Source: an uncultured Bacteroidia bacterium
Lineage (GTDB): Bacteria > Bacteroidota > Bacteroidia > Bacteroidales > UBA932
Direction: 5' to 3'
NCBI GenBank assembly: GCA_902784435.1
Contig: CACZUR010000022.1
Coordinates: 1 to 49,809, forward strand
Length of the DNA: 49,809 bases
Shown: one piece after another, positions 47,791 to 49,809 of the stretch
Position numbering within the stretch: the first letter of the stretch is position 1
Layout: every line of letters begins with the position of its first letter
Program-made: the position numbers and the translations under genes
The notes under the pieces: model-generated
Databases searched by the model: none
What the model saw: the letters and a program-made list of their open reading frames with translations, nothing else
What the model was told of the DNA's origin: nothing

Positions 47791-49164
47791 TTATTTCTTT
47801 ACAAACTCTACTCGACGGTTCTTGGCGCGGCCTTCGTCCGTGCTGTTGTCGGCGATGGGTTCATGCGAGCCCTTGCCCACGGGCGTGAGGCGGGACTCGG
47901 CGATGCCCTGCTCCACAAGCGCAGCCACGATGGCCTCGGCGCGCTTCTGGGACAGCGGGTCGTTCACCTTGTCGGAGCCCGTGGCGTCGCAGTGGCCCTG
48001 CACCTCGAAGGAGACGCCGGGGTTGTCCTGCATCAGCTTGGCGATACGGTTGATTTCCACCATGGACTCCGGCTTAAGATCGGCCTTGCCCACCTCGAAG
48101 GTGATGGCGTAGGTGATGATCTTGCCGTCGCTGGAGAGGCGGTCGTACAGCGGGACGGCTCCCTTGGCCAGACGGACGTTGGAGATGCAGGCATATTTGT
48201 ATTGACCGCCATGATTGAACCAGAAATGCGAAGGCACTTTGGCGGTGGGTACGTTCATTACCCGTACACCGTTCACATAGCCCTTGAAAGCGCGCTTGTT
48301 GAACGAGAAGGCAAAGTGATTCCAGCCGTCCTTCAGAGGGGTGCCGCTCTCGTCGAGGCTCAGGAGCTTTTCGCCAGTGATGTCATCGCCCCCGTTAGGC
48401 TTTTGAACGGTCCAGCCGTAGCGGGAATAGCCGTCGTCGCGGAACGAGACAACTACATACTCAACGCGGCCGTTCCAGTTGGGAAGGTCCGGGTTGCCAA
48501 AGGCGATTTCCAGTTCGTCCCCGCCCAGGCCGTCGCCTGTCTGCAAATACATATCGAATTCCAGCGTGAACACGTCTGGCAGGAAGTGCTGCTGGTCATT
48601 CATCAGGGGCTGTATTTCGGCGAATCCGTCATCCGTAAAGGCAATCACCTTACGTCCGTCCACGGATCCCACTTCGGCGTAACCGGACATCAAATCCCAC
48701 TGAGCAGGGAACTCTCCCATCTGCTCATTTTCAAATGTATCCTCGAAGAAAATCTCATCTCCCGGCACAAAGTCGCTCTTGGCGTACTCAGACGCTGTCT
48801 GCTTCTTGGGTTTCGGGGCCTCTGCACCGGGCTTCTTGGCACCGCAATCCTCGCAGAACTTGCCGGTGTTGCCGGTTTTACCGCATTCCTCGCAGGTCCA
48901 GGCGGCGCCGGCGGCAGGCTGGGCAGTCTCCTGAACCTCGGTTTCAGGGGCCTCGGTTTCCTCGGTGACCTTGCCCTTCTTATTCTTGTCCTTATTGCCC
49001 ACTTTTCCGTCCAGGACGTCGTTCACGCCCTGTTCCACTTTGTTGCCAATGTTCTCTTCAATGGCATTCTTGGCGCGCTGACCCAGTCTTTCCAAAAAGC
49101 TCTGGGCGTCTGCCGTACCGCAAACCATGGCGAGCACGGCAATAGAAAGCAATAACTTTTTCAT
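47791..49164 (-). CDS. OmpA-family protein with zinc-ribbon and LamG-like domains
   Basis: 457 residues. The order is: signal peptide MKKLLLSIAVLAMVCGTADA; an amphipathic helix QSFLERLGQRAKNAIEENIG; an acidic linker; a zinc-ribbon-like knot with Cys91/94 and Cys104/107 (WTCEECGKTG...FCEDCG); a concanavalin/LamG-like domain (about 135-340, FFEDTFENEQMGEFPAQWDL, WNHFAFSFNKRAFKGYVNG); and an OmpA-like peptidoglycan-binding domain (about 350-457, ITFEVGKADLKPESM, EVQGHCDATGSD, RAKNRRVEF with the conserved Asp and Arg). It therefore links the outer surface or a ligand to the cell wall. A zinc ribbon in a secreted protein is unusual. It starts 1 nt after the stop of the HTH gene upstream. Confidence 0.87.
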   Translation of the reverse strand: MKKLLLSIAVLAMVCGTADAQSFLERLGQRAKNAIEENIGNKVEQGVNDVLDGKVGNKDKNKKGKVTEETEAPETEVQETAQPAAGAAWTCEECGKTGNTGKFCEDCGAKKPGAEAPKPKKQTASEYAKSDFVPGDEIFFEDTFENEQMGEFPAQWDLMSGYAEVGSVDGRKVIAFTDDGFAEIQPLMNDQQHFLPDVFTLEFDMYLQTGDGLGGDELEIAFGNPDLPNWNGRVEYVVVSFRDDGYSRYGWTVQKPNGGDDITGEKLLSLDESGTPLKDGWNHFAFSFNKRAFKGYVNGVRVMNVPTAKVPSHFWFNHGGQYKYACISNVRLAKGAVPLYDRLSSDGKIITYAITFEVGKADLKPESMVEINRIAKLMQDNPGVSFEVQGHCDATGSDKVNDPLSQKRAEAIVAALVEQGIAESRLTPVGKGSHEPIADNSTDEGRAKNRRVEFVKK

Positions 49165-49165
49165 T

Positions 49166-49372
49166 TCAGATCAGTTTGTTTTCAATGGCTAATTTGATCA
49201 TTTCGGCGGTATTGTCCGCCTCGAATTTGGACAGCAACCGCTTCCGGTACCATTTGATGGTCTCGGGGCTGAGCGAGAGCCTGTCGGCAATTTCGGGAGA
49301 GGTGAGACCGTGCGCCACCAGGCGCAGAATTTCCAGTTCTCGTTCGGTTAGTGTCCGTTTTGTGTTATTCAT
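49166..49372 (-). CDS. Solo LuxR-type HTH regulator (68 residues)
   Basis: A complete GerE-type helix-turn-helix with nothing else: LTERELEILRLVAHGLTSPEIADRLSLSPETIKWYRKRLLSKF. No receiver, sensor or membrane segment is present. It heads the minus-strand operon 49372-44304 (1 nt to the OmpA-like gene), so it probably regulates this operon and perhaps the divergent gene at 49486. Upstream (49379-49386) is GAAATTTG, one mismatch from the TAnnTTTG box. Activity must depend on its own level, on dimerisation with another regulator, or on an unknown partner. Confidence 0.88.
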   Translation of the reverse strand: MNNTKRTLTERELEILRLVAHGLTSPEIADRLSLSPETIKWYRKRLLSKFEADNTAEMIKLAIENKLI

Positions 49373-49473
49373 AATCGCAAATTTCGTATTTCATACCCTA
49401 AAAAACACCACCCTAAAGGGGGGAAATAGGTTCATAAGCGCCTGCCCGATACGCAAATGCCACCATTTTTCCC

Positions 49474-49481
49474 TATTTTTG
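49474..49481 (+). promoter_or_regulatory. Promoter -7 box TATTTTTG
   Basis: A perfect TAnnTTTG, 4 nt before the ATG at 49486; again consistent with a leaderless mRNA. The divergent intergenic stretch also holds two CCCTAAA copies and the inverted repeat CCC-TAAA-GGG, possible binding sites. Confidence 0.5.
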
Positions 49482-49485
49482 TGTT

Positions 49486-49809
49486 ATGAAACGCTTTCTC
49501 CTCCTGTTTGCACTTTTTGTCCTGGCCATGCCCCGGACAGCCGCCTACAACGACCACCGGGGCCACAACCTGGACTCGCTGGAGCGGGCCGTGGCACGCT
49601 GGACACCGGATGCCATAGACCGGGCTTCGGAGGAGGAATTGATCCCCCTCAACCGAGCCTGCCGGGACCTGATGCTGGGCTACAATGTCATCAATGGAGA
49701 AAAGTGCGTTTTCTACGCCCGCCGGGCCCTTTCCATCAGCCATCCCCGGCTATGGTATGCCGCCGATGCCGACGCCTACCGCTATATCGGCCAGGTTTTC
49801 TACGGCAGG
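49486..49809 (+). CDS. Exported protein, 3' end beyond the window
   Basis: 108 codons are open to the window edge. Signal peptide MKRFLLLFALFVLAMPRTAA, then a helical start (NLDSLERAVARWTPDAIDRASEEEL, LNRACRDLMLGYNV) and AADADAYRYIGQVFYG, which looks like the first TPR repeats. In Bacteroidales such proteins often continue as TPR sensor kinases or TPR-LuxR regulators; this cannot be checked here. It is divergent from the solo HTH regulator gene. Confidence 0.7.
   Translation, partial: MKRFLLLFALFVLAMPRTAAYNDHRGHNLDSLERAVARWTPDAIDRASEEELIPLNRACRDLMLGYNVINGEKCVFYARRALSISHPRLWYAADADAYRYIGQVFYGR

Noticed and set aside
1-49809. tRNA, rRNA, insertion sequence or prophage genes
   Set aside because: No tRNA-like cloverleaf, rRNA stretch, transposase, integrase or terminal inverted repeats were recognised on either strand by eye. 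A covariance scan was not possible.

Overview
The window looks like a high-GC member of the Bacteroidales. The signs are Bacteroidetes-type promoters (TTTG about 19-21 nt before TAnnTTTG) in front of many genes, few recognisable Shine-Dalgarno sequences, many secreted lipoproteins with short LxGC/LSAC lipoboxes, fimbrillin/Mfa-like proteins with the usual ATKA-type N-terminal stretch, a regulator-propeller histidine kinase, and DUF3575/OmpA proteins. The exact genus cannot be fixed from this sequence. All calls come from reading the sequence; no database search was run.

Layout. 1-2.6 kb: the 5' part of an AAA-type ATPase with a 15-bp repeat/palindrome on its promoter, an unknown one-helix membrane protein, and a promoter followed by a decayed gene. 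2.8-6.0 kb (minus): an S41-type lipoprotein, a hypothetical lipoprotein, and a large surface lipoprotein. A near-perfect 29-bp palindrome separates the last from a divergent two-component system (6.1-9.5 kb; propeller sensor kinase plus LuxR-type response regulator). 9.5-12.2 kb (minus): M28 peptidase and acyltransferase.

12.3-29.3 kb is one tightly packed plus-strand operon for a type V-like pilus: DUF3575/OmpA protein, two large fimbrillin-like lipoproteins, a FimB/Mfa2-type anchor, a third fimbrillin-like protein, and three further lipoproteins. One of these ends in a DUF1566/lectin-like fold and one is 1124 residues long; both are tip or adhesin candidates. The operon ends in a partial duplication of its last gene's 3' end, set apart by a structured non-coding spacer. 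A TPR/AraC membrane regulator lies convergent to it.

31.5-34.7 kb: class A acid phosphatase, DeoD-type purine nucleoside phosphorylase, and a PLD/cardiolipin-synthase-like lipoprotein. Between the last two lies a field of 21-bp repeats in opposing orientation. 34.8-40.2 kb: hypB, a 941-residue Fe-S/flavin NAD(P)H oxidoreductase, hypA, and two membrane proteins in one operon. No hydrogenase structural gene and no hypC-F are present, which makes this the best candidate here for an undescribed system. 40.2-49.8 kb: exported proteins of mostly unknown function. A minus-strand operon there is headed by a solo 68-residue LuxR-type HTH and includes an OmpA-like protein with a periplasmic zinc-ribbon motif, a large unknown protein sharing its N-terminal helix motif, a lysozyme-like protein and a WG-type protein. 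The window ends inside another exported protein.

In at least four genes the start codon lies only 4-7 nt after the TAnnTTTG box, which suggests leaderless or nearly leaderless mRNAs.
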